Source: Tretioscincus oriximinensis (lineage: Eukaryota; Chordata; Lepidosauria; Squamata; Gymnophthalmidae). From it: a stretch of DNA of 64,000 nt. Positions 1-11,075 of the stretch are shown one piece after another. Under the pieces are notes generated by a model. The model ran no database searches and had not been told where the DNA came from. It saw nothing but the letters and a program-made list of their open reading frames with translations. Position numbers and translations under genes: made by a program. Within the stretch, counting starts at the first letter, position 1. Each line of letters begins with the position of its first letter. The stretch spans positions 378,621 to 442,620 of the forward strand of contig JAJVDF010000194.1 in the NCBI GenBank assembly GCA_022410635.1, given 5' to 3'.

Positions 1-372
1 ACCGAGGTACCACTGTACAATATTTTAAATGTGGCCTCAGCACATCTTTATAGAGGCAAAACAACACTTGCTAACTTGTTTTCTATTCCCTCCCTAATTT
101 CTCCTAACATTGAATTTGTTTTTTTTTTCTGTTACTGCACACTAGGTTGACACCATTGAGCTGTCCACCAACACCCCAAGATCCTTTTCGTGCTCTGGCA
201 CTGAAAGCTTGGTAGCAGTAATTAGGGGTCTTTGCCCAATCATTCCTCCAATTCCGCAAAGATGGATTTTCAGTGTTAGACAATGCTGAGATGTTCTTTC
301 CATTGAAAGTGGAAGCAAGATGAAGCAAGCTTAGATGCAGACCATCTTTGTCAGGGTGAGCGGGTTGATGGG

Positions 373-500
373 CATCCCCACATCACTTATTTATTCCACT
401 GTAGTTGGATATTCCACAATACAGACTGATTTAATCCAGAATATCCATGCTTTGTTGAGGAATATCCAATGGCAGTGTAATAAATGAGTGATGTGGGGAA
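373..500. repeat. Hairpin MITE, about 128 bp
   Basis: The left arm begins catccccacatcacttatt and the right arm is its near reverse complement ending gtgatgtggggaacg. Pairing extends through ggatattcc on the left and ggaatatcc on the right, leaving a short loop. The same terminal sequence recurs directly at about 509-527 in + orientation, cut off before a second arm, so a truncated sibling lies immediately downstream. The superfamily is not determined. Confidence 0.65.
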
Positions 501-579
501 CGCAGCATCCCCACATCACTTATTTAGTCTATGGTATTTAGATATTTCACCTTGGGGGAGTGATTTATATTGGGACGGA

Positions 580-759
580 GGCGCCATCCACATGGAGCCT
601 TATTCTGGGTCCCATCTTGGGACAGAGCTTGGCCATGCACATGCCAGTATAGACTATGGCAGGCCCCATTCGGGGCCTGCCATAGTCTATACTAGCATGT
701 GCTTGGCAGGCAACTATTCTGAGGGACAGCCCGGCATAAGGCTCCGTGTGGACGCAGCC
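580..759. mobile_element. Palindromic MITE, Harbinger-like family, copy 1
   Basis: The whole 180-bp unit folds on itself around ggcaggccccattcgggg. Outer ends read GGCGCCATCCACATGGAG on the left and the complement of GGCTGCGTCCACACGGAG on the right. The core ctatggcaggcccc and its complement are shared with copies at 2348-2529 and 21448-21626. It abuts a CR1 at 760. I see no clean target-site duplication at this copy. Confidence 0.65.
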
Positions 760-1240
760 ATAGTGGGGAGGCAGNCAAGGAGCAAGTACAGAAGAGAGTT
801 ACAAGGATGGTGAGTGGTCTGGAAACCATGTCCTATGAGGAACGNTTAAAGGATCTGGGGATGTTTGGTATGCAAAAGAGAAGACTGAGAGGAGACCTGA
901 TAGCTGTCTACAAATACCTGANGGGCTGTCACAGAGCAGAGGGATCAGCACTGTTCTCNTTAGCACATGGAAGGACTAGAAACAATGGAATGAAACTGCA
1001 AGGGAGTAGATTCAGATTAGATATCAGAAAAAACTTTCTAACAGTCAGGGTGATAAACCAGTGGAACAGTTTGCCACAGGGGGTGGTGAGTTCTTCTTCA
1101 CTGGAAGTCTTCAAACAGAGACTGGACAGTCATCTGTCTGGGATGGTTTAATGAATCCTGCATCGAGCAGGGGGTTGGACCCCATGACCCTGGAGGTCCC
1201 TTCCAACTCTATGATTCTATGATTCTATGATTCAAGCCAT
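760..1240 (+). mobile_element. CR1 LINE, 5'-truncated 3' end
   Basis: Translation gives the C-terminal end of CR1 ORF2: GLETMSYEE, then KRRLRGDLIAVYKYL, then FRLDIRKNFLTVRVINQWN and SLEVFKQRLDSHLSGMV before a stop at about 1151. The 3' end after ccctggaggtcccttccaac is the repeated octamer attctatg (about 1210-1235), the diagnostic CR1 terminus. Related copies lie at 43470-43850 and 19500-20520. Confidence 0.9.
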
Positions 1241-1669
1241 ACCTCAGGCCTGAAGAAGGTGTCACAGCAGAAGGCGCGACCACCACCAGCAGGCCGGGAT
1301 CTTATCAACAGCAGGAGGAGGCTGGCGCGCCCACCAACTTTGCAAAGTCTGCGCGCCCCCCCCCCCCCCTGCGCTCGCCTTTACGCACCGGAGCCCACCT
1401 CGAAGGGGGGCTGGGAAGGCAAAGGGCCAAGCGAGGCTTCTCCCCTCAGAAACCGACACCTGCTGGTGGGAGCAGCCCAGGGCCTCCCTCTCGCTCTGTG
1501 CGGGCGACTCAGTCGTATCTGTGGAGGGGGAAAAGCCTGGCAGAGGCCGCGGGGAATGGAAATGGCGACCAGGCTTCCGTGCTGCTCTCTTCTAGCAACC
1601 AGGGGTTAGGGGAGGAAGGCGTCCAGGCTGTGGACTTGGACGTCCTCGCTGCTTTGCCGCCTTCTGATC

Positions 1670-1774
1670 NNNNNNNNNNNNNNNNNNNNNNNNNNNNNNN
1701 NNNNNNNNNNNNNNNNNNNNNNNNNNNNNNNNNNNNNNNNNNNNNNNNNNNNNNNNNNNNNNNNNNNNNNNNNN
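1670..1774. other. Assembly gap (105 n)
   Basis: Run of n inside the CpG-rich block. Its GC-rich context is a typical cause of sequencing dropout. Frames crossing it cannot be trusted. Confidence 0.99.
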
Positions 1775-2084
1775 ACTCCCGTTTGGCTGTAACCGGATTG
1801 CACCGGCGGCCACCGTCCCTCTGCCTCCTCCAGCCCCCAGCAGGGCGCTCTCTCGCTCTCCCAGGCTGCCGGTCAGGAGGATGCGAACGTCGGAGGAGAC
1901 ACTGGGCGCTGCTGCCTGCAGGCGCTTCCTTCCTGCCTCCCTGCGCCTTCGAGCGGAGCTGGGCGGCGAACAAGCGCACAGCGGCCACCAGCACTTCAGG
2001 CGGCGCTGCCGGGGGGTCCCCCTTCCCCCCTGAGCACCCTAACGGCGCTGAGTACCCGCCTGGCTCCCGGGGAGGGCGGGCGAG

Positions 2085-2096
2085 TGGCAGGTAAAT
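2085..2096 (+). promoter_or_regulatory. Candidate splice donor of the untranslated first exon
   Basis: The sequence ggcag|gtaaat at 2090/2091 is close to the consensus CAG|GTAAGT and is the best donor I see in the CpG-rich block. If used, a 5' UTR exon ending at 2090 would splice to an acceptor just upstream of 15163 across a 13-kb first intron. This is inference from position and motif only. Confidence 0.35.
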
Positions 2097-2347
2097 AAAG
2101 GGGAGGGGCGATCCGGAGTCCGGCGAGGAGGGGGCACCTGGCGTGTGGGGGAGCCTTGTGGTTGGTGGTAGTGGTGGTGGTGGTGGTGGTGGTGGTCTGC
2201 CGCCCCACCGAGCCTTTCGTGGCTCCCACTTTTCAACCTCCCAAAAAGCAGCCAAGGGAGTAGCCTAGACGGCGACCTGGGTGTCCCACAGGGTTCCAAC
2301 TCTGTCCTGGCTGCGGGGTACAAGCGCCCAGTGGGGTTTGCGTCCAA

Positions 2348-2529
2348 GGCTGCGTCCACACGGAGTCTTATTCTGGTCTATACTAGCTCGGAATAGTTGC
2401 CTGCCAAGCACATGCTAGTGTAGACTATGGCAGGCCCCGAATGGGGCCTGCCATAGTCTATACTGGCATGTGCATGGCCAAGCTCTGTCCCAAGATGTGA
2501 CCCAGAATAAGGCTCCATGTGGTGGGGCC
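2348..2529. mobile_element. Palindromic MITE, Harbinger-like family, copy 2
   Basis: The 182-bp palindrome has ends GGCTGCGTCCACACGGAG and the complement of GGGCCCCACC near 2529. It is flanked by the direct triplet CAA at 2345-2347 and 2530-2532. The centre is ggcaggccccgaatggggcc. A 3-bp target duplication and GG-CC termini are the signature of PIF/Harbinger elements, although CAA rather than TAA is a deviation. It sits at the downstream edge of the CpG-rich block. Confidence 0.6.
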
Positions 2530-2924
2530 CAAAGCACACAAAACAAGGCTTGTTTATGAGTCGAACCAATTGTATGTCCTCAAAAGTCGGACCAATTGAA
2601 TGCGCTGCTGCTGCTGCCGCCTATGGACTGTGGTTGCTGCAGGGTTCCAGCCAGGCGCTACTGACGCCTGGTTGACAACATGGGCATCTCCATGCGAGCA
2701 CTTCTGTGCAGTTTCCATGGCAGATGCGCAGGCGTCGGTGGTGTAGATAGACTCTCGGGAGCCCTGGGGCAGATAAAACAAAGTGGGGACCCGGAAACCA
2801 GAAAATGTAAAATGTAAAATGTTTATTTTACAAACGCCCGGGGACCAGGGGGACCCCTCACCCTAGGACCCCCGGGGCACTGCCCCAACTTGGCCTATGC
2901 AGTTACACACCTGACAGGAGTGGT

Positions 2925-3040
2925 TTGTCAAAGCCTACTTCCAAGACAAAGCTGGGGATTAAATCAAATGATCCTCTGCTTTCGAGGCAGTATGTTATAT
3001 CGCTGAGCCACATGAAGTTCCTTCTTGACTCTCTGGGTAC
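2925..3040 (-). mobile_element. Degenerate tRNA-derived SINE head
   Basis: Read on the minus strand, this has a tRNA-like A box (tggctcagcgatata) and, about 35 nt on, a B-box relative (gatttaatcccc), separated by ctgcctcgaaagcagaggat. That layout matches squamate tRNA SINEs. The copy is decayed and no body or tail is certain. Confidence 0.5.
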
Positions 3041-4200
3041 ATCCATGTAATATTATTGGTAGGCATAGAAGAGATCTGGAGAGANTGAAGTGGCCACCTG
3101 AAGTTTGCTAAATATTTATTCTGACACTGAACTACTCCAGCCACTTTCTCGCACTATTGATAGGAGGCTAGAATTCAGTTCTGTTCTTTGGGTGCAGTGA
3201 CAAATTTTATTGAGCGTATATGTGAGGGTAACTCCCGAAAGGAAAGGGTTAACTGCCTTATTTTTTCTTCCCTTTTGCTGAAATATACTGTAAACACCTT
3301 CAGGCTCCTGTTGCCTTTTGCTCTGAAAAGCTACCACATGTGCTGATTCATGACTGTAAACACAGGAAACGGTTAGTGCACGGACTCTTAAAAATTAAAG
3401 CTGAGGGTCTCGGTTCCTTATGCTCATGCAAGTTTCGTTTTTAATGGAATCAGTGTGCTGATATATCTTCCCACTAACTGTTTATATTCATATACACATA
3501 ACACAGCGCTCTGCCATCTGGTAATGAGCCTGTGATGCTCCCTCAGAAAGGCTGGATTTTTTCCCTACAACTGTTATTGGATATTGAGCTGAAATGTCCC
3601 AAAGACCAGCCTCCCCAAACACACATGCAAAGTGTTATACTATAGATTGACGTGAGGAGTTGCTGTTAGTGGTTCAGTCAGCGTTAAAATCACAGCTGCA
3701 GGGTTCATTCAAGAGTTTATTGCTTTATCTTATCTGCTTTTGTGACATAATGATCTCCTTGTTTTTGCTGATGTCTTTGAGTTAAATGCTGACCAGAAGA
3801 AAGTTCTGAACCCAGTTCAAGGACTTATCTATGCCCCAATGATAATGGCTTGTCGGAACCCTAGAATTGAGTTCAAGGTGTTCTTACACCTGAGCAAAGC
3901 TGTTGCACATTGTGTGGTTAGAATTTGTTGCCAGGGAAAGGCGAGCTGGCACTTGTGTAACTTTTCTTATGCATTGCAGAAGGGCTGTTTATCAGAAACC
4001 TATGAGATTTGCTGTTAAAAAGAGTATATGGTGCACATGTATCTCCTATAGGGGTGTTAATTTTGTCTCTTAACATCCTTGGGATGTTAGGAGACTGAGA
4101 GTCCAAAGTCTCTTCGCAGGAAATTGAAAACCAGTCTCTGGAAGATTGTGAACTTGTGTCCTGATAATGAGTTTCCTTCTGCCCTTGGTTGGCCAATATA
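3041..4200. other. Intron 1 DNA, nothing recognised
   Basis: AT-rich sequence with short open frames on both strands, none resembling a known protein. No terminal repeats or conserved motifs seen. Confidence 0.5.
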
Positions 4201-4204
4201 CTTC

Positions 4205-4317
4205 TTTCCACATTGAGCTCATTGGAATAGGGGTCTGCCATCCCCATGGCAGTGTAGATTATAGCAGGCCCCTATTCCAAGAAACATCTCTGAATAAGGC
4301 TCAGTGTGGGAAGGGCC
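4205..4317. repeat. Decayed Harbinger-like MITE fragment
   Basis: It contains aataggggtctgccat and the inverse gcaggcccctatt around tccccatggcagtgtagatt, and ends ctcagtgtgggaagggcct. These match the palindromic family at 21448-21626 but much of one arm is missing. Confidence 0.45.
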
Positions 4318-4442
4318 TATATCAACAGATAACTGGGATAGGTCTCATCTATTGCACTTTTTATGTTAATGTTCCTGCTCTTTGATTATATTCTCAAGAT
4401 AATATGCAAACATCTTCCATATTAGATGATTGCAATGCTGAA

Positions 4443-5228
4443 AGAATCATAGCTGCTGTTGAGTATCCTGTTGAATTCTGGCTGATTCCTAGTTAACTGT
4501 ATGGGTGCTTCCATGGGTACCTCATTGCAGTTTGCTTGGCAAAGATTAACAAGTAGTTTCGCCATTGCCTATTTCTAGGAAGAGATTGAAGGTTGAACAG
4601 GCATTTCTCTGCTTTCTAAGTTGTTTATTCTGTCACTGAGCTACTGCCCTTCCTTTAAGAATAATTCAGTGGTTCTTTATTTCAAGACTTTTCCTTTACG
4701 TTTTCAGACTGTTAACACTGGTTAGGTCGTGACTCTTGTTCTTGAAATTTCAGGCTGTGAACTTAAGCATCACTACCAGCAGCCTATATTATAACTACTC
4801 CTATGAAAGAGCACTAAGCTCTCCGCTTTCATCCTTAAGGTAGCCTGAATTATAAAGGACATTCATACGTCAAGGCCAAAGTACATCTTCTGAGTTCAGG
4901 GTGTACACTTAGGCAGTATAGATTATGTAACACATAGTATAAAGTGCAGTTTCAACATATATTTAAACTCCAGAGATATAGGGAATTCAAGGCTATTCCC
5001 ACAATCAGGCCTATCATGCAGATAACTTATAAATGCCAATTACCTTAGGGACAGAGCTGTTCGTTTGGGATAAAAAAATTCCCTTCTATTTGCAATTTTA
5101 ATGTGCAGCAAAGAGGTATCCATGGAAGCACTCATATAGGCGATTAAGAATCAGCCAGGATTCCTACATGTTACAGAAACGAGGCTGATTTCTGCTCTTC
5201 AGGAGACTCAACAAAACAATGATTGTTG
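4443..5228. repeat. Element bounded by inverted repeats (about 80 bp)
   Basis: Sequence at about 4443-4530 (tgttgagtatcctg, then tctggctgattcct, then gtgcttccatgggtacctc) reappears reverse-complemented at about 5113-5228. The arms are roughly 70 percent alike by eye and about 600 bp apart. The interior has no recognisable gene. This looks like an old non-autonomous DNA transposon; superfamily unknown. Confidence 0.4.
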
Positions 5229-5892
5229 CTGCTCACCAATGGGAAGTATTTTAAGGAGAGTTTTTATTCTTGCCATTTGAGGCCTGGGGCAAGTGAGAGA
5301 GTACCAGGATCTGCACGTTCCAGACCCTTGAGGCTGTACAGTTAAAGTGCCCCGCCACCTTCTGGTAAGTTAAACTTTCTTGTTTTACTTCAGGGATTTA
5401 AGCACATTGGCAGTACCCTGGAAAGCAGCAACAAACGGGAGATTAGTCCATTCATAGCAACACTGTGTGCATGCTAAGAGATGCACATGCTAAGAGATGC
5501 ATATTTTTGAGAAGCTATGTTTGAGTTCAAGTGTCAACCTCTTTTCCTTCATAAGGAATTTCAACCTCTCTTCCTTCATAAGAAATTTTCTATTTTGTCA
5601 CTGAGGATGGTGTATTGTTTCCGCTGAGAATTACTATAACTCAAAGCAATAGCTGAAGCTTCTCCCCAGGGTAGGAANTGGTAAACATTTCTTTATCTCT
5701 GCTAAGAAAACTGTATAGAGATNTTATGCAATCAACCAGACATGATTCAGTAGTACATAACAACAACAACAAATTCCTTCCATGACTGAATCCTCCNCTT
5801 CGCTTTGCCTGTTCCATACTGACAGGAATAAATACCCTGCCATGGACCTGTGTGACTTCACNATTAAAGGTTTTATGGATTTGTATTATCAT

Positions 5893-6098
5893 TAGGCTGA
5901 CCATATGACCCCATTTGGGTGGGGTGNGTGAAAACCCGGTTTTGGGGTGCCTCCCAGTTTTTGCTGAGGAAAAAGTTTTTCAAAAAAATATTTTTTTTCA
6001 AAAANCTTTTTTTTTAATTTTTCCTCAGCAAAACNGGGAGGTACCCCAAAACCGGGTTTTCAATCCTTCACCCAAAAGGGGTCATCTGGTCAGTCTTA
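5893..6098. mobile_element. hAT-like palindromic MITE (TAGGCTGACC family), copy 1
   Basis: The ends are TAGGCTGACCATATGACC and the complement at about 6080-6098. Flanks attatcat (5885-5892) and attaccat (6099-6106) form an 8-bp target duplication with one mismatch. Inner arms (gtgcctcccagttttt and its inverse) surround an A/T homopolymer loop, so the whole element folds back. Copies recur at 41758 and 44383. Confidence 0.7.
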
Positions 6099-6106
6099 AT
6101 TACCAT

Positions 6107-7970
6107 GTACTATAACGATGGACTGTAATGGGTAAACTTGCTGCCAGTTTATGTGGCCCTGATCATANCTACATTTTAATCCAGCTTTAGTTCACTTTCA
6201 GTACAGAAAAAACAGTAGCAAACTGAATAATAATTTTCTTTCCATATTATCTAAATCAAAGGTGAGTCTTTAGAATTAGAAAATACTAAAAGAAAAAACC
6301 TTGGTACTTTATTGATACCTAAAAAGTACGAGTCACAACTCTGTCCAGCCTAGACGCCATTCCAGCAAAGGCAAATGTTGGTCCTATTTCTGACCAATCT
6401 GAAAAACAGGATTAAAAAAGCTGAATGAATATTAGCAAATGCTTGAAGTAAACCATAAACAAAGAACAGAAATATACACAGTAAGTCGGAACAAAATAGT
6501 GGGGATACCTAAGACTTGTGGTGGAACCAATATGAGAATCCTGGGAAGAAAAGAACATACTTGGTAAAATAATATTGTATTGAGTAGAAAGTCTTTAGAA
6601 TGGGAACAACTTTGTCAAAAATGCTGTCTTTTTCATTTACCAAAGAGTTGAAATGAAAATAATTGGTTTCTGTTTAACCAAGGGGGTGTCTTGGGTAACG
6701 GATGTTAAATCCCTTAACCACAAGCTGTGAAATAGAGAGTTTATCTAGAACAGGGTAACTTGTGAGGAAATGCACTTATTAATGATCTCTGAGAATGTGT
6801 GTGATTTGACACAAGCAGTTGTGCTGAACTGGTTTAAACTAAGATTGTGATAGTAAAAATGTGAGTATCCCTTAGAAGAAGGTTTTATCCTGAAGGAAAG
6901 TCATCTAAGAATAACCGTATAAAATGCTATATCATTTACTGTGTTTGAGAAAGGAATGTAAACAACAGAGATTTGCTGAAACAAATGAAACTGTGGTACA
7001 TAAAATCACAGCATACCCAACATGAAGACATATACCCTTTCTTTCTCACCATGCATATGTGCAAACCTAGCTAAATCTCACGGGGTGTGAAGAACATGAT
7101 CTGGGAATACAGAGCTGGGTGTGTAGCTGCAGCATAGATCAAGCAGTATCAAGCCCAGTGCATGGAAGGTGTCTGCTCTTTCAGACCTTGGCATAGGTAG
7201 TACCACCTTCCAATTATTTGATCTTTAAAATAGAACAAACTCTTAAGTGGACAACAAGTTTCACTTAGAAGCAAAAGTATTGTTGCTTTTTTTAGACGAG
7301 AAAGTATTGTTACTTTTTTATTGCTAGCAGTCTGGGTAGCTTCAAAATGGGTTTAGATAAATTGATGGAAGACTTGTTATCAATGACTATTAGGCTGGGA
7401 AAGCAGGAAGTATTCCTGAAAGACCATTTGCAGGGTGTGAAAGTGAGGNTTTTTTTTCTACTGCTTGAAACTCTCCTAGTGCAACTTGTGGGCCACTGTG
7501 AGGAACAGAATGCTGGCTTAGCTAGTTTCTGACCTGATTCAGCAAGACTCCTCTTATTGTTGCTAGGTAAATTTTCTGCAATAANTGTCTATGGGCCATT
7601 AACCAGAATGGAAAAAATATTTTGTCCTGTGGCAGGGAAATCCCATAGGTCTCCCAAGTATTCTTATTTTTTGAAACAAGAAAAAAGTTTGGGTTAGTAT
7701 TGGCCCCCACAAGCAAAAACGCTTTAACCAAGATTCCCTCAGCAGAAGTGAGCTAAAATCAGAAAAAAGTTACTTGAATTTTCTCCGGTCTCAGCCCAGT
7801 TCTACGATTTAAGTCCTATTTCTTTTAGCTGTGAGGCCAAAGCAGATTATTTTTGAATGGAGAAATCCCTCTCAGGGGAGAGGAAAGGCTGGGAACAGTT
7901 CTCACTTGTTTGATATACAAATGGTTCCAGGACAAAATTGGTTTCAATAATATTTTTTGCTTGTCAGCTT
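6107..7970. other. Intron 1 DNA, nothing recognised
   Basis: No coding signal or repeat family I can name. The short open frames (for example around 7347 and 7522) are AT-rich and unlike known proteins. Confidence 0.5.
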
Positions 7971-7973
7971 TTT

Positions 7974-8790
7974 TTTATTTATTTATTTTAAGAAATAACA
8001 TATATTATTTATTTATTTATTATTTATTTATTTATACTTATACCCCGCCCTATACCCGAAGGTCTCAGGGCGGCAAAAACAGTAAAACATCACTACAAAA
8101 ATTAAAAGTATAAAACAATATTAAAAGTAGGGATAGAGATGGCATTTCTTCAGCCAAAGGCCAGGCAAAAGAGGTGCGTCTTCAAGGACCTTCTAAAAGA
8201 ATACAACGATGATGATAGACGCACCTCGAGGGGGAGACTGTTCCAAAGACAAGGGGCAACCACTGAGAAGGCCCTAACCCGGGTTCCCACTCCACTGGCT
8301 GTTGAAAGGGGTGGTACAACCAGGAGGGCCTCTCCTGCAGATCTTAAGGCACGGGCAGGTTGGTATGGAAGAAGGCATTCCTTTAGATATTTGGGGCCCA
8401 AGTTATTTAGGGCCTTGTAAGTTAAAGTCAAAACCTTGAATTGGGCTCGGTAGCGAATGGGCAGCCAGTGCAGCTCTTTCAAGACCGGTGTGATGTGTGT
8501 CCGGCCAGCTGTCCCTGTCAGCAGTCTAGCGGCTGCATTCTGCACCAGCTGTAGCTTCCGAACCGTTTTCAAGGGCAGCCCCATATAGAGCGCATTATAA
8601 TAGTCCAATCTGGAAGTTACCAGAGCATGGATTACTGTGGCTAGATCATCCCTGTTCAGAAGTGGCCGTAACTGGCGAACCAGACGTAACTGGAAGTAGG
8701 CACTCCTGGCCACCGCCTCCACCTGATTTTCAAGTGTCAGTGCAGAGTCCAGAAGCACCCCAAGATTTCGCACAACTTTGGAGTTTTCTC
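7974..8790 (-). mobile_element. L2-type LINE, 3' end with a 207-codon open ORF2 tail
   Basis: On the minus strand an uninterrupted frame (8773 to 8150) encodes the C-terminal part of an L2-clade reverse transcriptase: LGVLLDSALTLE, then VTSRLDYYNALYMGLP, LQLVQNAAARLLTG, HITPVLKELHWLPI and CLWNSLPLEVR. The 3' UTR ends in ccgccctgagaccttcggg-type sequence and a (TAAA)n tail seen as ttta repeats at 7974-8036. The 5' part is truncated near 8790. An intact frame this long suggests a fairly recent insertion. Related tails lie at 27430, 58220 and 63690. Confidence 0.88.
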
Positions 8791-10838
8791 CATGCTGTTG
8801 TTGCAGCTTGATTTCATTTTAGATTAATTTATTTCTTCCTGTGTGTTTTGTAATTTTGATGTTTCTGCAAAAGCAAAAAAAGGAAAATTGTGTATAGGGA
8901 AATTATACACAATTAACTAATTTCCTGTTTATAAGTTGAGCCACATGTACATAAAACTAGATTTTATTTATTCTCCTGTTTTTTTCACTTTTGTAAATTA
9001 TTTGAAGATGGATTTGCTTAAAAAATATTTAATATAAGTCTTACAGAATAACTTTTAGCAAGAAAGAACAGGCTCCTTTTAATTGTGTCCAATTTGGGCC
9101 TTAATGCGAGGTGATGTTCAGGAACATGAACAATGTTTCATAGTTTCTATGTTTTATGGCAACTATGAAATACGTGAAAACTTTCTTCAGTTCCCAATTA
9201 ACTTCTGCCCAGGGTTTATTGTGTCTGTGTATGACCTTCCACCACCCAACTCCCCCCCCCCCTTCTTTTCCGGTTCCAAATTTCCGCCATTCATAATGTT
9301 ATTGTTTTGATAGTTATTTCTTGGTTCTCTAATGTTTCTGGCACAGAATACATAGTCAGAAGAATTCCAGCTGTGAATGATATTGAAGTTCAGTCCAAGA
9401 ATTCCTTCTGGTTGCAAGTGCTTGGTGTAATGCTTGGAGGAAACATCTCTGGTTAGCAGTGAAATTTATTTCACTGTTTTTATTTTTTAGTTGGTCAGAT
9501 TAGTGGGAGAATGGCAAATTTTCACACTGAATTGTCAGATCAGACCCCAGGAATCATTCCGTTCATCTGGTGCAGGAAATGGATCAGTCCACACATGCAG
9601 AGATAAGAAGAAAGTGATGGAGCTGAGGTCTTGAACAAGGTTCAAACATCATCCTGCAGAGCTCTGGACCACTCTTCTTGTAGGCATATTCCCAGGCCCA
9701 AATAATGGCCAGGCAGTCTAAATCTATCTAAAAGGTATTTAGTAGCTTTTGTGTGGATAGATAGGTAGGTAGGTATAGGTTGATAGATATATACAAGCTT
9801 TTTGTGAAAATGCTTGCTGATTATACTGACACTGATGGGAAATAGGCCATTTTGAAGAGGATTTCTGGACAAGTTCAGTTAGTCTCCTCTTGGTGGACCC
9901 TGTAATGCTATTTTAGATAACGGTTCTATAGTGTAGCCTGTAATTCTTCAAATGTTTGTGCTCCTAGAGCTGCTCTGGTGAGTATTCCCAACTAGAAGCA
10001 AGTGTGGTCTACAAGGATTATGCAGAAAATTACCTTAGACCCTTGTGCTTTCAACAGAATATGCCAGGCTATATAATGGGATAAGCCCCACACATCACTA
10101 AGACTTGCTGCTTAATAAGCAGAGTTAGAATTGGGCTTGAGGATTACAATTAAATAGAACAGGCATAGGGCCAAATATAGAGAAGCTTAAATGCTTCCTT
10201 AATGCCTTCCTGTTTTCTAAACAAATAGGACAAGTAAATGAAAAAAAAAATTAAGAGGAAGAGGCGGGGAAAGGAACAAAGCTGGATGTTCATTCAGCTG
10301 AGTTTTCACCAGAAAACTGGTGAAAGAAGCGCTTTTGTACCAGCAAAGTAAATACAGTTCCGCCCTTCTTTTTCATTCCCTTCCCAGCTCTGTTTCAGTT
10401 ACATTTCATCATTCGCACAACAATCGTGTTGGCTTCTCAACTTAACGTCTGCATTTGTTTGGGTACTCTGTTTTTGGAACCCTGTGGGTGTGTCCACTTC
10501 CCATGCCTCGCTCCCTATCCGAAGGCCCAAGCCCCACTCTTCTTCCAGCACCCCACTCTTCTAATCACACCCTGTTCTTCTTTGCCTCCCTTTTTGTTAA
10601 TCTGATCCACTTTTACCCAAAAGTGAACCTCCATAAGAAAAAAAAAACTAATGTAAATATATGTTGATGTATGTGCAAAACTGAGACTCAATGATTGTAT
10701 AGCAGAATCCATTAACGAAATATGGAATCCCCTATTAGCCAATAACNATCTATGAGTGAAATGGATTTTCCTGGGAGGCAAGTACTCTTAAGATGGCTGT
10801 AAGATAATTGTGATGGTAGAGAGAAGTAGAAGAAACGA
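8791..10838. other. Intron 1 DNA, nothing recognised
   Basis: AT-rich. Contains a poly-C at about 9251-9261 and a short gata/ggta repeat near 9757-9790. No gene or named repeat seen. Confidence 0.5.
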
Positions 10839-11075
10839 AGAGCCAGTTTGGAGTAGTGGTTAGAGTNTAGCCTCCCGGTTCGATTCCGCACTCCTCCAGG
10901 AAGCCAGCTGGGTGATCTTGGGCCAATCACAATTCTTTAGAACTCTCTCAGTCCTGCCTCCTTCATAGGGTGTCTGCTGTGGAGAAAGCAACAAAAGCTA
11001 TGTGCACCCCCCTATGGTTGGCTATCCTGAGACCTATGGATATAGGGTGGGATATAAGTATAAAGAAAGAAAGGA
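10839..11075 (+). mobile_element. tRNA-derived SINE with L2-like tail, copy 1
   Basis: It starts agagccagtttggagtagtg. Pol III boxes are visible: A box tagtggttagagt (10854-10866) and B box ggttcgattcc (10877-10887). A tRNA-unrelated body follows (gccagctgggtgatcttggg). The 3' end, ctgagacctatggatataggg then ataagta, is the same as the 3' end of the L2 elements in this window. A second, better copy lies at 39493-39749. Confidence 0.85.

Larger units (their letters stand above)
1259..2345. promoter_or_regulatory. CpG-rich block, probable SLC16A9 promoter and first exon
   Basis: This is the only long stretch that is both GC-rich and full of CG dinucleotides; flanking DNA is AT-rich. It is interrupted by an assembly gap at 1670-1774. 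It contains poly-C (about 1358-1369) and a (GTG)n run (about 2166-2195). Constitutive vertebrate promoters usually look like this, and the next gene on the + strand is SLC16A9. Open frames on both strands are compositional and split by the gap, so I do not call a protein. It could instead, or also, serve a minus-strand gene beyond the window. Confidence 0.6.

Noticed and set aside
484..813. 109-codon frame
   Set aside because: Produced by a palindromic MITE that yields the same peptide on both strands (again at 2378-2569).
1211..1235. Short tandem array that could suggest a CRISPR or satellite
   Set aside because: It is the octamer terminus of a CR1 element; no spacer structure anywhere in the window fits CRISPR.
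1509..2255. 248-codon minus-strand frame in the CpG-rich block
   Set aside because: It spans the assembly gap, is rich in Pro, Arg and Gly as expected from GC content, and matches no family.
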